Below are positions 17,672 to 26,247 of a stretch of DNA of 64,000 bases, piece after piece. Below the pieces are notes generated by a model that saw only the letters and a program-made list of their open reading frames with translations, was not told the origin of the DNA and did no database searches. The translations under genes were made by a program, and so were the position numbers. This stretch comes from Caballeronia fortuita (lineage in GTDB: Bacteria; Pseudomonadota; Gammaproteobacteria; Burkholderiales; Burkholderiaceae). The stretch is taken from assembly GCF_001544835.2 (NCBI RefSeq), contig NZ_FCNX02000001.1:558001-622000 (forward strand). Reading direction: 5' to 3'. Position 1 is the first letter of the stretch. The number at the start of each line of letters is the position of its first letter.

Positions 17672-18418
17672 TCAGCCCGCTTTACCCTGCTTGGCGACAG
17701 CGGCCTGCGCCGCCGCGATGGCGTCCGGGTCGCCCAGATAGTAGTGCTTGATGGGCTTGAGATTCTCGTCGAGTTCATACACGAGCGGCACGCCGTTCGG
17801 AATGTTCAGCCCGACGATGTCTTGATCCGAAATATTGTCGAGATACTTCACGAGCGCGCGGATCGAGTTGCCATGCGCCGAAATCACGACCTGCTTGCCC
17901 GACTTGATGGCCGGCGCGATCGACTCGTTCCACATCGGCAGCACGCGCGCGACGGTGTCTTTCAGGCATTCGGTGAGCGGCAACTGCTCGCGCGGCACTT
18001 TCGCGTAGCGCGGATCGTTGTACGACGCGCGCTCGTCGCCCGGTTCGAGCGCGGGCGGCGGCGTGTCGTAGCTGCGGCGCCAGACGAGAACCTGTTCGTC
18101 GCCGTACTTCTTCGCCGTCTCGGCCTTGTTCAGCCCCGCGAGCGCGCCGTAGTGGCGCTCGTTCAGGCGCCACGAATGCACGACCGGGATGTACATCTGG
18201 TCCATCTCGTCCTGCACGTGCCAGAGCGTGCGGATCGCGCGCTTCAGGACCGACGTGTAGGCGATGTCGAACTGGTAGCCGGCTTCCTTCAGCAGCACGC
18301 CGGCCTGGCGCGCTTCGCGGTTGCCTTGCTCGGTCAGGTCGACGTCGACCCAGCCGGTGAACCGGTTTTCCTTGTTCCACGTCGATTCGCCGTGGCGGAT
18401 GAGCACTAGCTTGTACAT
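17672..18418 (-). CDS. gpmA: 2,3-bisphosphoglycerate-dependent phosphoglycerate mutase
   Basis: Interconverts 3- and 2-phosphoglycerate in glycolysis and gluconeogenesis. The 248 residues match the family. The N-terminal [10 protein letters not shown] carries the phosphohistidine; further sites are [29 protein letters not shown], the second histidine in [10 protein letters not shown] and [11 protein letters not shown]. It is monocistronic or leads a transcript into ctpA 247 bases downstream. The divergent rhodanese gene begins 183 bases away; that gap holds a TATAAT at 18537-18542. Confidence 0.96.
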   Translation of the reverse strand: MYKLVLIRHGESTWNKENRFTGWVDVDLTEQGNREARQAGVLLKEAGYQFDIAYTSVLKRAIRTLWHVQDEMDQMYIPVVHSWRLNERHYGALAGLNKAETAKKYGDEQVLVWRRSYDTPPPALEPGDERASYNDPRYAKVPREQLPLTECLKDTVARVLPMWNESIAPAIKSGKQVVISAHGNSIRALVKYLDNISDQDIVGLNIPNGVPLVYELDENLKPIKHYYLGDPDAIAAAQAAVAKQGKAG

Positions 18419-18601
18419 GATTTCGGTCGGTCAGTTGAGAAAGCGGGTGCGCCGATCGCACCCCGACATGCTGCACGAGCGGGCGGGATGTCGCCATCGG
18501 CCGGACGGCATAGGCCATCGCGGGAAACGGTTATTTTATAATGCCGCGATTGCTCCTATTTCCCTTTCGTCCTTTCCTACTAAATTTCGGCGGCCCTCGA
18601 C

Positions 18602-19027
18602 GTGAAGTTTTTCACTGATTACACGAATATCGCACTCATTGTCATCGCGCTCGTTTCCGGCGCGCTGCTCCTGTGGCCGGCCATTTCGCGGCGCGGGCGC
18701 GGCGGCATCTCCGCCGCGGAAGCCACCACGCTCATCAACCGGCGCAACGCCGTGGTCGTCGATCTGCGGCCGGCGGCGGAGTTCGCAAAGGGACATCTGC
18801 CGTCGGCACGAAATGTCGAATCGACAGAGCTTCAAGCAAAAATCGGCCAGATCGCGAAGAATAAGAGCAATCCGGTCGTGCTCGTTTGCCAAACCGGTCA
18901 AGAATCGCAGCGTGCGAGCCGCACCGTGTCCGAGGCGGGTTACGCCGAGGTCCACGTTTTGCAAGGCGGAGTAGACGCCTGGCAAAAAGCCGGCATGCCG
19001 GTGGTGAAACAAGGAGCAGTCAAGTGA
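18602..19027 (+). CDS. Membrane-anchored rhodanese-domain protein
   Basis: Predicted sulfurtransferase anchored in the inner membrane. An N-terminal transmembrane segment (about residues 8-30, NIALIVIALVSGALLLW) is followed by a single rhodanese domain with DLRPAAEF and the active-site loop LVCQTGQES (cysteine near residue 98). It begins at GTG 18602 and ends inside the start of grxC (overlap GTGA), so the two are translationally coupled. The operon rhodanese-grxC-secB-gpsA is standard for beta- and many gamma-proteobacteria (E. coli YibN has the same position). Substrate unknown. Confidence 0.9.
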   Translation: MKFFTDYTNIALIVIALVSGALLLWPAISRRGRGGISAAEATTLINRRNAVVVDLRPAAEFAKGHLPSARNVESTELQAKIGQIAKNKSNPVVLVCQTGQESQRASRTVSEAGYAEVHVLQGGVDAWQKAGMPVVKQGAVK

Positions 19028-19284
19028 AGAAAGTCGTGATGTACAGCACGGTCGTGTGCCCGTATTGCCAGATGGCCGAACGTCTTTTGAAGTCGCGCGG
19101 GGTCGAATCGATCGAGAAGATCCTGATCGACCGCGAGCCGGGCCGGCGCGAGGAAATGATGACGCGCACCGGACGGCGCACCGTGCCGCAGGTTTATATC
19201 GGCGAAACGCACGTTGGCGGTTACGACGACCTGTCCGCGCTCGACCGCAAGGGCGGCCTCGTGCCGCTGCTCGAATCGGCCTGA
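19024..19284 (+). CDS. grxC: Glutaredoxin 3
   Basis: Small thiol-disulfide oxidoreductase reduced by glutathione. The 86-residue thioredoxin fold has the dithiol motif CPYC near residue 12, the cis-proline loop RTVPQVYIG and the GSH-binding HVGGYDDL. It starts at GTG 19024, overlapping the stop of the rhodanese gene by four bases; the upstream AAGGAG in the rhodanese tail serves as ribosome site. It links functionally to the glutathione genes in this window but is transcribed with secB. Confidence 0.94.
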   Translation: MKKVVMYSTVVCPYCQMAERLLKSRGVESIEKILIDREPGRREEMMTRTGRRTVPQVYIGETHVGGYDDLSALDRKGGLVPLLESA

Positions 19285-19351
19285 CTTATACTCGCGGCGC
19301 GCAAATCACTTGTAACGCGCGCGCCGCATACGAATCACCTTGGAAATCATT

Positions 19352-19822
19352 ATGTCCGACGAGAACAATCAGCCGTTTTTCAACATCCAGCGCATCTACC
19401 TGAAGGACATGTCGCTCGAGCAGCCGAATTCGCCGGCCATCTTTCTCGAGCAGGACATGCCGGCAGTCGAAGTCGAAGTCGACGTGAAGGCCGACCGCCT
19501 TGCTGAAACCGTCTTCGAAGTGCTGGTCACGGGCACCGTCACCGCGAAGGTCGCCGACAAGGTCGCGTTCCTGATCGAAGCGAAGCAGGCAGGTATCTTC
19601 GATATCCGCAATATTCCGGGCGAGCAGATCGATCCGCTCGTCGGCATTGCGTGCCCGACCATCCTGTTCCCGTACTTGCGCTCGAATATCGCCGACGCGA
19701 TCACGCGCGCCGGTTTCCCGCCGATCCACCTCGCGGAAATCAACTTCCAGGCGCTGTACGAGCAGCGTATCGCCCAGATCGCGAGCGCCCAGGAAGGCGC
19801 GGCGAACGGCGCGACGCACTGA
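19352..19822 (+). CDS. secB: Protein-export chaperone SecB
   Basis: Tetrameric cytoplasmic chaperone that holds preproteins unfolded and delivers them to SecA. The 156 residues contain the family features [29 protein letters not shown], the substrate-groove region and the C-terminal [15 protein letters not shown]. The short tail after it ([13 protein letters not shown]) is where the SecA zinc finger contact would be. It is the third gene of the rhodanese-grxC-secB-gpsA set, 26 bases before gpsA. Confidence 0.96.
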   Translation: MSDENNQPFFNIQRIYLKDMSLEQPNSPAIFLEQDMPAVEVEVDVKADRLAETVFEVLVTGTVTAKVADKVAFLIEAKQAGIFDIRNIPGEQIDPLVGIACPTILFPYLRSNIADAITRAGFPPIHLAEINFQALYEQRIAQIASAQEGAANGATH

Positions 19823-19848
19823 CTCCGTCTGCCGGACCGGAGCCGAGC

Positions 19849-20847
19849 ATGAAAGTAGCCGTCCTCGGCGCCGGCGCGTGGGGCACCGCACTTGCGGGCC
19901 ATCTCGCGACCCGGCACGACACGAAACTCTGGGCGCGCGACGCCGCGCTCATCGAATCTCTTTCCCGCACGCACGAAAACACGCGCTATCTCCCGGGCGT
20001 GGCGTTGCCGCACGCGCTCGTATTCGAGGCGGATTTCGCGGCGGCGCTCGCGCACGCAGCGGCGGACGATGCGCTGTGTGTCGTCGCGACGCCGGTCGCC
20101 GGTTTGCGCGCGCTGTGCGGTGCAATGCGTCGGTCCGGTGTCGTGCCGGCGCATATCGTGTGGCTGTGCAAAGGCTTCGAGGCGGATACGCAGTGTCTGC
20201 CCAATGAAGTCGTCGCGGCCGAATTGCCCGCGCATCGCAGCAACGGCACGTTGTCCGGCCCGAGTTTCGCGCGCGAAGTGGGGCAAGGATTGCCGGTCGC
20301 GCTGACGGTCGCAAGCGCATCGGCGGAACTGGGCGCGCGCACGGTCGCCGCGTTCCATCACGGCGCGATGCGCATCTATACCGGCGATGACGTCATCGGC
20401 GTCGAAGTGGGCGGCGCGGTGAAGAACGTGCTCGCGATCGCAACAGGCATCTCCGACGGACTCGGCCTCGGCCTGAACGCGCGCGCGGCGCTCATCACGC
20501 GCGGTCTCGCGGAAATGTCGCGGCTGGGCGTCGCGCTGGGCGGCCGCGCGGAAACCTTCACGGGTCTCACCGGACTTGGCGATCTCATCCTCACCGCGAC
20601 GGGCGATCTGTCGCGCAATCGCACTGTCGGCATGCAGCTCGCGAGCGGACGTACGCTCGACGAGATTCTCGCGGCGCTCGGCCATGTCGCGGAAGGCGTG
20701 CGATGCGCGCGCGCCGTGCTCGGGCTCGCGCAATCGCGTGGCATCGACATGCCGATCACGCAGGCGGTATGCCGCGTGCTCTTCGATAACATCACGCCGC
20801 GCGATGCCGTGCAGGCGCTTCTTAGCCGGGACGCGAAGGCAGAGTAA
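19849..20847 (+). CDS. gpsA: NAD(P)-dependent glycerol-3-phosphate dehydrogenase
   Basis: Reduces dihydroxyacetone phosphate to sn-glycerol-3-phosphate, the precursor of phospholipids. The 332 residues match the family. Visible are the Rossmann loop [25 protein letters not shown], the catalytic lysine in [15 protein letters not shown] and the substrate-binding [15 protein letters not shown] with SRNRTVG. ATG 19849 is directly followed by the conserved MKVAVLGAG. It shares the operon with secB and is followed after 14 bases by the macrodomain gene. Confidence 0.96.
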   Translation: MKVAVLGAGAWGTALAGHLATRHDTKLWARDAALIESLSRTHENTRYLPGVALPHALVFEADFAAALAHAAADDALCVVATPVAGLRALCGAMRRSGVVPAHIVWLCKGFEADTQCLPNEVVAAELPAHRSNGTLSGPSFAREVGQGLPVALTVASASAELGARTVAAFHHGAMRIYTGDDVIGVEVGGAVKNVLAIATGISDGLGLGLNARAALITRGLAEMSRLGVALGGRAETFTGLTGLGDLILTATGDLSRNRTVGMQLASGRTLDEILAALGHVAEGVRCARAVLGLAQSRGIDMPITQAVCRVLFDNITPRDAVQALLSRDAKAE

Positions 20848-20861
20848 TCGGAGACGTTGCG

Positions 20862-21377
20862 ATGGCCAGACTCGAGGCGCTGAAAGCCGATATCACCACG
20901 CTCGAAGTCGACGCCATCGTCAACGCGGCGAACAAGTCGCTGCTCGGCGGCGGCGGCGTCGACGGCGCGATTCATCGCAAGGCGGGCAAAGGCCTGTTGC
21001 GCGAGTGCGAGACGCTCGGCGGCTGCGAAACCGGCGACGCGAAAATCACAGGCGGTCATGATCTTCCCGCCAGGCACGTGATCCATGCGGTCGGGCCGCG
21101 CTGGAGCGGCGGCAAGAAGAACGAGCCCGAACTGCTCGCGAACTGCTATCGGCGCTCGCTCCAGCTCGCTCACGAAGCGGGCTGCGCCTCGATCGCGTTT
21201 CCCGCGATCAGTTGCGGCATCTATCACTTTCCGCCCGAACAAGCGGTGAAGATCGCGGTGCGCACCGTCATCGATACCTTGCCTTCCACGCCTTCGGTGC
21301 AGCACGTCGTATTTGCATGCTTTCAGGACGACATGCTCGCGCTCTACCGCGCCGAACTCGACGCGGCAAACGCTTAA
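20862..21377 (+). CDS. Macrodomain protein, probable O-acetyl-ADP-ribose deacetylase
   Basis: MacroD-type ADP-ribose hydrolase (171 aa), similar to E. coli YmdB. The ligand loops are all there: EVDAIVNAANKSLLGGGGVDGAIH near residues 15-38, GDAKITGGHDLPARHVIHAVGP and the second phosphate loop FPAISCGIYHFPP. Such enzymes remove ADP-ribose from modified proteins or deacetylate O-acetyl-ADP-ribose. It starts 14 bases after gpsA and is preceded by GGAGACG, so it is likely cotranscribed. Its stop overlaps the convergent trmL stop in TTAA. Confidence 0.9.
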   Translation: MARLEALKADITTLEVDAIVNAANKSLLGGGGVDGAIHRKAGKGLLRECETLGGCETGDAKITGGHDLPARHVIHAVGPRWSGGKKNEPELLANCYRRSLQLAHEAGCASIAFPAISCGIYHFPPEQAVKIAVRTVIDTLPSTPSVQHVVFACFQDDMLALYRAELDAANA

Positions 21378-21844
21378 GCGCCACCTTCGAAGCCCGCCTG
21401 ACGCCACGCCTCGAAGGTCACGATGGCCACCGTATTCGAAAGATTCAGACTGCGATTGCCCGGCCGCATCGGCAGTCGCACGCGCTGTTGCGTCGCAAAT
21501 CGCTCGAGCAGACCGGGCGCGAGGCCGCGCGTCTCGGCGCCGAACACGAACCAGTCGCCGGATCTGAACGCGTGATCGAAGAACGGCGTCGAGCCGCGCG
21601 TCGTGAATGCGAACATGCGCGTCATGTCGGGCGTCTCCTTCGCGATGAAGGCGTCCCAGCCCGGGTGCACGTTCATTTCGGCGTACTCGTGATAGTCGAG
21701 ACCGGCGCGGCGCATCTTCGCGTCGTCGAGCGGAAAACCGAGCGGCTCGATCAGATGCAGGCGCGCGCCCGTGTTCGCGCACAGGCGGATGACGTTGCCG
21801 GTGTTCGGCGGAATTTCGGGCTCGACGAGTACGACGTTGAACAT
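21374..21844 (-). CDS. trmL: tRNA (cytidine/uridine-34-2'-O)-methyltransferase TrmL
   Basis: SPOUT-class methyltransferase that 2'-O-methylates the wobble base of tRNA-Leu. The 156 residues are just the catalytic domain, as in E. coli TrmL. Knot motifs are visible: EPEIPPNTGNVIRLCANTG, LHLIEPLGFPLDD, FVFGAETRGL and the C-terminal RSLNLSNTVAIVTFEAWRQ. It is transcribed after comF on the minus strand (22 bases apart). Confidence 0.94.
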   Translation of the reverse strand: MFNVVLVEPEIPPNTGNVIRLCANTGARLHLIEPLGFPLDDAKMRRAGLDYHEYAEMNVHPGWDAFIAKETPDMTRMFAFTTRGSTPFFDHAFRSGDWFVFGAETRGLAPGLLERFATQQRVRLPMRPGNRSLNLSNTVAIVTFEAWRQAGFEGGA

Positions 21845-21866
21845 GGATTGCTTCTGGATAAGGTGG

Positions 21867-22652
21867 TTAATCTTGCGGCGTGCGCAGCGCGACGAAGTTG
21901 CTCACGCGCCGCGCGCCTGAGCACTTGAGCGTGCGCGCGAGTGCATCGAGCGTGGCGCCGGAGGTCATCACATCGTCGATGACGCCGACGTGCAAGCCCC
22001 GCACATCGCCCGACACGGCGAACGCATCCGCGACGTTGCGGCGGCGCGTCTCCTGATCGAGCCGCGATTGCGCCGACGTATGCCGCACACGCGCGACGAT
22101 CGACGCATCGCTGCGCACACGCATCATGCGCGCAAGCGGACGCGCGATGGCCCACGCCTGGTTATAGCCGCGTGAGACAAGCCGCGCGCGCGAAAGCGGC
22201 ATCGGCACGATCACGTCCGGCACGGGCAAGCCGCTGTCCTCGAAAAGCGCATGCAGATGGCGCGCGAACAGTTCGCCCACGGCGAGCCGCGCGCGGAACT
22301 TCAGTTCGACGGCGAGCGTGTCGAGCGGCGCGCGATAGTCGGCGAGCGCGAGCGTATCGTTGAACGCGGGCGGCGCTTCGAGGCACGTGGCGCAGTGCGC
22401 GCGTACATCCTCGCGCGGGCGTCGCATCGTCGATGCCGCGAGCGGCAGCGCGCACGTCGCGCAGCGCATACGCGGCTCGTTCCAGTACTGCGCGTCGCAA
22501 CCATCGCATAAAAGTTCTTGCGACAAATTGCCGCATAACGCGCACTGGCTCGGAAACGCGTGAGCCACCAGCCGTACCGCCGCCGACGCGATTCCGCGAA
22601 CGCGCGCTGCGATGGGCGTCTGGAATGGAAGGTGGATGCTGTCGGCTTTCAT
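21867..22652 (-). CDS. comF: ComF family phosphoribosyltransferase-like protein
   Basis: Amidophosphoribosyltransferase-fold protein required for natural transformation in several species (E. coli homologue GntX). The N-terminal part has zinc Cys pairs (CALCG, CDGC, CATC, CATC) and the C-terminal half a PRPP-binding loop (VGVIDDVMTSGATLDAL); VPMPLSRARLVSRGYNQAW is the family signature. I start at MKADSIHL (22652), which leaves about 36 residues before the first Cys pair as in relatives; an ATG at 22700 adds 16 residues. Together with the interrupted comM, this window contains two competence genes, one intact and one broken. Confidence 0.88.
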   Translation of the reverse strand: MKADSIHLPFQTPIAARVRGIASAAVRLVAHAFPSQCALCGNLSQELLCDGCDAQYWNEPRMRCATCALPLAASTMRRPREDVRAHCATCLEAPPAFNDTLALADYRAPLDTLAVELKFRARLAVGELFARHLHALFEDSGLPVPDVIVPMPLSRARLVSRGYNQAWAIARPLARMMRVRSDASIVARVRHTSAQSRLDQETRRRNVADAFAVSGDVRGLHVGVIDDVMTSGATLDALARTLKCSGARRVSNFVALRTPQD

Positions 22653-22801
22653 GACTGCTGGATCGGAAAAATCGCGGCTCGCTGCGCTAAACACGCGCAT
22701 TCGTTGCGCCTTACGAAGGCTTTATGCCTCGTATCAGCACTTCGCATGGGTTGTATTCGAGACGACCGAGTATACTTCGCACTCTCCGCAAAAAGATCGC
22801 C

Positions 22802-23782
22802 ATGTCCCCGACATCCCCTGAAACTAGCCGTCCGGCCTATGATTCGCGCCGTTTGCGCGCGATCTTCGATGGCCGCGCCGCCGCCTTCGACGAGGTCGCG
22901 TTCCTGCCGCGCGAGATCGCGGAGCGCATGCGCGAGCGGCTCGAATACATCAAGGTCGCGCCGATGCGCATCCTCGATGCGGCATGCGGCGCCGGGGCCG
23001 ATCTGGGTGGATTGCGGGAGCGATTCGCGGAGGCGTCGGTAACCGGCGTCGATATCTCGTCGGCGATGCTCGCGCGCGCAAGCGCCGCCGAAGCAGCGGA
23101 CGCCGAGAGCAGCGCGGGCTGGCGCCGCTTTCTTCCGACGACCCTCGCCAAGGCGTTCGGCGCGCGCGGCCCGCAACTCGCGCAAGCGGATTTTTCCGCG
23201 CTGCCCTTTGCTTCGGGCGCGTTCGAATTGTTGTGGTCGAATCTCGCGCTGCACTGGCACGCGCGGCCTGACCTCGTTTTCCCCGAATGGCAGCGTGTGC
23301 TGAAGGTGAACGGCCTGCTGATGTTCAGCACGTTCGGCCCGGACACGCTGCGCGAACTGCGCGCCGCGTATCGCGAAGCGGAGCGCACGCTCGGGCTCGC
23401 GTCCGCGCCGCATACGATCGATTTCGTCGACATGCACGATCTCGGCGACATGCTCGTCGAGAGCGGCTTTGAAATTCCGGTGATGGACCAGGAAGTCCTG
23501 ACCATCACTTATAAGTCACCCGAATCGCTGTTCGCCGACGTAGCGCGCTGGGGCGCTTATCCGTTCGAACGCCGATTCGACGCAGGCCGCGCGGATGCGA
23601 AGGCGCTGCGCGGCGCGGTGCATAGGGCGCTGGACGCGCTGCGCCGCGACGACGGCACGATCCCGCTCACGTTCGAAGTCATTTACGGTCACGCGTGGAA
23701 GGCGGTGCCGCGCACGACGGCAGACGGGCACGGGATCGTGCGTCTGGAAGATATCGGACGAGGCTCGAAACCGAGACGATGA
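22802..23782 (+). CDS. SAM-dependent methyltransferase, BioC-like
   Basis: Class I methyltransferase (326 aa) resembling malonyl-ACP O-methyltransferase BioC, the first step of pimeloyl synthesis for biotin. The N-terminus SRPAYDSRRLRAIFDGRAAAFDE is of BioC type; motif I is ILDAACGAGADLGGL (about residues 59-73), followed by GVDISSAML and LLWSNLALHWHARPDLVFPEWQRVL. An insertion after motif I (about residues 95-120) is longer than in E. coli BioC. No other bio genes are adjacent, so the role is inferred from family only. Start ATG 22802 is taken at MSPTSPETS; a frame opening at 22724 lacks a ribosome site. Confidence 0.8.
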   Translation: MSPTSPETSRPAYDSRRLRAIFDGRAAAFDEVAFLPREIAERMRERLEYIKVAPMRILDAACGAGADLGGLRERFAEASVTGVDISSAMLARASAAEAADAESSAGWRRFLPTTLAKAFGARGPQLAQADFSALPFASGAFELLWSNLALHWHARPDLVFPEWQRVLKVNGLLMFSTFGPDTLRELRAAYREAERTLGLASAPHTIDFVDMHDLGDMLVESGFEIPVMDQEVLTITYKSPESLFADVARWGAYPFERRFDAGRADAKALRGAVHRALDALRRDDGTIPLTFEVIYGHAWKAVPRTTADGHGIVRLEDIGRGSKPRR

Positions 23783-23899
23783 ATCGGTAAAGAGCGCCGT
23801 TGTTATGTCTGAGATTTGCGTGGAAAAAGCGGTCAAAAAGGTGCGTCAAAAGGGCGCAGAAGCTTGTCGCGCTTGGCTTTGCGAGGTTACGACCCTTGC

Positions 23900-23928
23900 T
23901 TGTGGATGCCACTTAAGACGCCTATAAT
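23900..23928 (+). promoter_or_regulatory. Sigma-70 promoter upstream of the cox cluster
   Basis: TTGTGG (23900-23905) and TATAAT (23923-23928) are spaced 17 bases apart. They lie 87 bases before the DUF2244 gene that leads into coxB. The -10 is perfect and the -35 matches at four positions, so this is a good candidate for the cox operon promoter. Confidence 0.65.
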
Positions 23929-24014
23929 GCGTCAGTTTGTCGCCCGGACGGACACAAATTTGGGCGAAATCCGAGCAAATGTATGTGATTGCGTGCGGAT
24001 TGATGGAGGCAGCG

Positions 24015-24488
24015 ATGCAGGCCAGCCAGATGCTGACGGAGTCCGAGCCGGTCATCAAGGACTGGCTGATGAAGCGAAACTGCTCGGTCTCGCCGCGTCA
24101 GTTCGTGGGCTTTTATGTGTCGCTTGCGCTGTTTTCGCTGGCTATTTCAACGCTGCTGTTCCTGAACGGCGCCTGGCTGGTGCTGCCGTTCACCGGAGTC
24201 GAATTGACGGTCGTGGGTGTCGCGTTCGTGATTTACGCGCGTCACGCGGTCGACTACGAACGAATCCGGCTGTATCAAAACCGGTTGTTGATCGAACAGA
24301 TGAACGCCGAAGAACTGACGCAGTTCGAGTTCAACCCGCGCTGGGTGCGGGTCGAAGCGGGCGCGACGCCGAGAGAGCCGCTCACGATCGTTTCGCGCGG
24401 TCAATCGGTGAAAATCGGACAACACCTTGCACAGCATCGTCGCAAACAATTTGCTGCCGAGTTGCAGGCGTCGCTGAGACGCCTTTGA
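24015..24488 (+). CDS. DUF2244 membrane protein
   Basis: Small integral membrane protein (157 aa) with two adjacent transmembrane segments (about residues 30-75, FYVSLALFSLAISTLLFL then LPFTGVELTVVGVAF). The soluble C-terminal part has ERIRLYQNRLLIEQ and the RWVRVEAG segment seen in DUF2244 proteins, which usually sit beside cytochrome oxidase genes. Function unknown; an oxidase assembly role is a guess from neighbourhood. ATG 24015 is preceded by GGAGG at 24006-24009; ATG 24003 would add four residues. coxB follows 45 bases downstream. Confidence 0.82.
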   Translation: MQASQMLTESEPVIKDWLMKRNCSVSPRQFVGFYVSLALFSLAISTLLFLNGAWLVLPFTGVELTVVGVAFVIYARHAVDYERIRLYQNRLLIEQMNAEELTQFEFNPRWVRVEAGATPREPLTIVSRGQSVKIGQHLAQHRRKQFAAELQASLRRL

Positions 24489-24533
24489 GAGGAGCCGGCA
24501 GGCGCGCGATGCCCACGGGGGTCGAGGGTTTGA

Positions 24534-26150
24534 ATGGAAAATTTGGGTAAGGATGCTATGAAAACAATCAAGCGAGCCCTCTCGGGCGTGCTGGCGGCGG
24601 GCGCACTGCTCTCCGCGGGCGCGGCCCTGGCGGTCGAAAACAGTCCAGGCGGTCCTGCGGTCAACGAGATCAACTTTCAGCAGCCTGTGACGAAGATCGC
24701 CGAGGAGCTCTACGGCCTCCATATCTTCATGCTCATCATCTGCACCGTCATCTTCATCGGCGTGTTCGGCGTGATGTTCTATTCGATGTTCATGCATCGC
24801 AAGTCGAAAGGCTTCAAGCCGGCCAATTTCCACGAAAGCACCACCGTCGAAATCATCTGGACGATCGCGCCGTTCATCATCGTCATTTTGATGGCGCTGC
24901 CGGCCACGAAGGCCGTCGTCGCGATGAAGGACACGTCCAACGCCGACCTCACCGTGAAGGTCACCGGCTATCAGTGGAAGTGGGGCTACGATTACGTGAA
25001 GGGTCCGGGCGAAGGCATCAGCTTCCTCTCGACGCTCTCCACGCCGCGCAGCGAAGTGAACGGCCAGAAGCCGATCTCCACGCTGTATCTGCAGGAAGTC
25101 GACAACCCGCTCGTCGTGCCGGTCGACAAGAAGATCCGTGTGATCACGACGGCGAACGACGTCGTGCACTCGTGGTACGTCCCGGCGTTCGGCGTGAAGC
25201 AGGATGCGATTCCGGGCTTCGTGCGCGACACCTGGTTCAAGGCCGAGAAGGTCGGCACGTATCGCGGCTTCTGTACCGAACTGTGCGGCAAGGAGCACGC
25301 GTACATGCCGGTGGTCGTCGAAGTGCTGTCGGCCGACGACTACGCGAAGTGGGTCGATGCGCAAAAGAAGAAGATGGCCGCAGGCCAGGACGATCCGCTC
25401 AAGACGTACACGAAAGACGAGCTGATGGCGCGCGGCCAGCAGGTCTATACGTCGAACTGCGCGGTCTGCCACCAGCCGACCGGCAAGGGCGCGGGCCAGT
25501 TCCCGGCGCTCGACGGCTCGAAGATCGCGAACGGCTCGATCGCCGAGCATCTGAATATCGTGCTGCACGGCAAGGGCGCGATGCCGCCGTGGCAAGGCGT
25601 CCTGAACGACGTCGAGATCGCGTCGGTCGTCACGTTCGAGCGCAATAGCTGGAGCAACCACACCGGCGATCTGCTGCAGCCGAAGCAAGTCATCGACGCC
25701 AAGGCGGGCAAGATGCCCGAAGGCGGCGGCAATGCGGCGGCAGCATCGGCGCCGGAAGCGGCGAGCGCCGCGCCCGCGGCGGCCGAAGCGAGCGCGCCGG
25801 CGGCATCGTCGGGTGCGGAGGCGTCGCAAGCAGCCGGTCTGCCCGCCAGCATCTATTTCGAGACGGGCAAGGACACGCTGCCCGCCGATGCGAAAAGCGC
25901 GGTGGACGCCGCCGCCGCCTACGCGAAGGCGCATCCGGACGCGAAGATCGCGTTGTCGGGGTTCACCGACGCCACCGGCGGCGCCGATCTGAACGCCGAC
26001 CTCGCCAAGCGCCGCGCACAAGCCGTGCGCGACGCGCTGAAGGCAGCGGGCGTGTCGGAAGAGCGCATCGTGTTGAAGAAACCGGAAACCATCACGGGCG
26101 GCGCCGATAACAAGGAAGCCCGTCGCGTGGAAATCAGTCCGGCTGCTTGA
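24534..26150 (+). CDS. coxB: Cytochrome c oxidase subunit II with fused cytochrome c and OmpA-like domains
   Basis: Subunit II accepts electrons from cytochrome c at its CuA centre and passes them to subunit I. Order: signal peptide (about 1-33), two transmembrane helices (about 60-85 and 105-125), cupredoxin domain with CuA ligands C247 and C251 (CTELCGKEHAYM), a class I cytochrome c domain with haem site CAVCH at 309-313, an Ala/Ser-rich linker (about 400-435) and an OmpA-C-like domain (about 436-538: SIYFETGKDTLP, AKIALSGFTDATGG, LAKRRAQAVRDAL). The first three parts are a known caa3-like fusion; the OmpA-like end, normally a peptidoglycan anchor, is unusual outside Burkholderiaceae. GAGGG sits five bases before ATG 24534; ATG 24558, nearer the signal peptide, is possible. 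Confidence 0.93.
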   Translation: MENLGKDAMKTIKRALSGVLAAGALLSAGAALAVENSPGGPAVNEINFQQPVTKIAEELYGLHIFMLIICTVIFIGVFGVMFYSMFMHRKSKGFKPANFHESTTVEIIWTIAPFIIVILMALPATKAVVAMKDTSNADLTVKVTGYQWKWGYDYVKGPGEGISFLSTLSTPRSEVNGQKPISTLYLQEVDNPLVVPVDKKIRVITTANDVVHSWYVPAFGVKQDAIPGFVRDTWFKAEKVGTYRGFCTELCGKEHAYMPVVVEVLSADDYAKWVDAQKKKMAAGQDDPLKTYTKDELMARGQQVYTSNCAVCHQPTGKGAGQFPALDGSKIANGSIAEHLNIVLHGKGAMPPWQGVLNDVEIASVVTFERNSWSNHTGDLLQPKQVIDAKAGKMPEGGGNAAAASAPEAASAAPAAAEASAPAASSGAEASQAAGLPASIYFETGKDTLPADAKSAVDAAAAYAKAHPDAKIALSGFTDATGGADLNADLAKRRAQAVRDALKAAGVSEERIVLKKPETITGGADNKEARRVEISPAA

Positions 26151-26247
26151 CGTGCCGAGCGTGGCGCTTTCCTTCGCCGGACGGCAACGGAAAGTCCCAC
26201 GCGTCATTGCCAAGTGCCCCGAGTATTCGCTTTAGGAGATGATTGTC

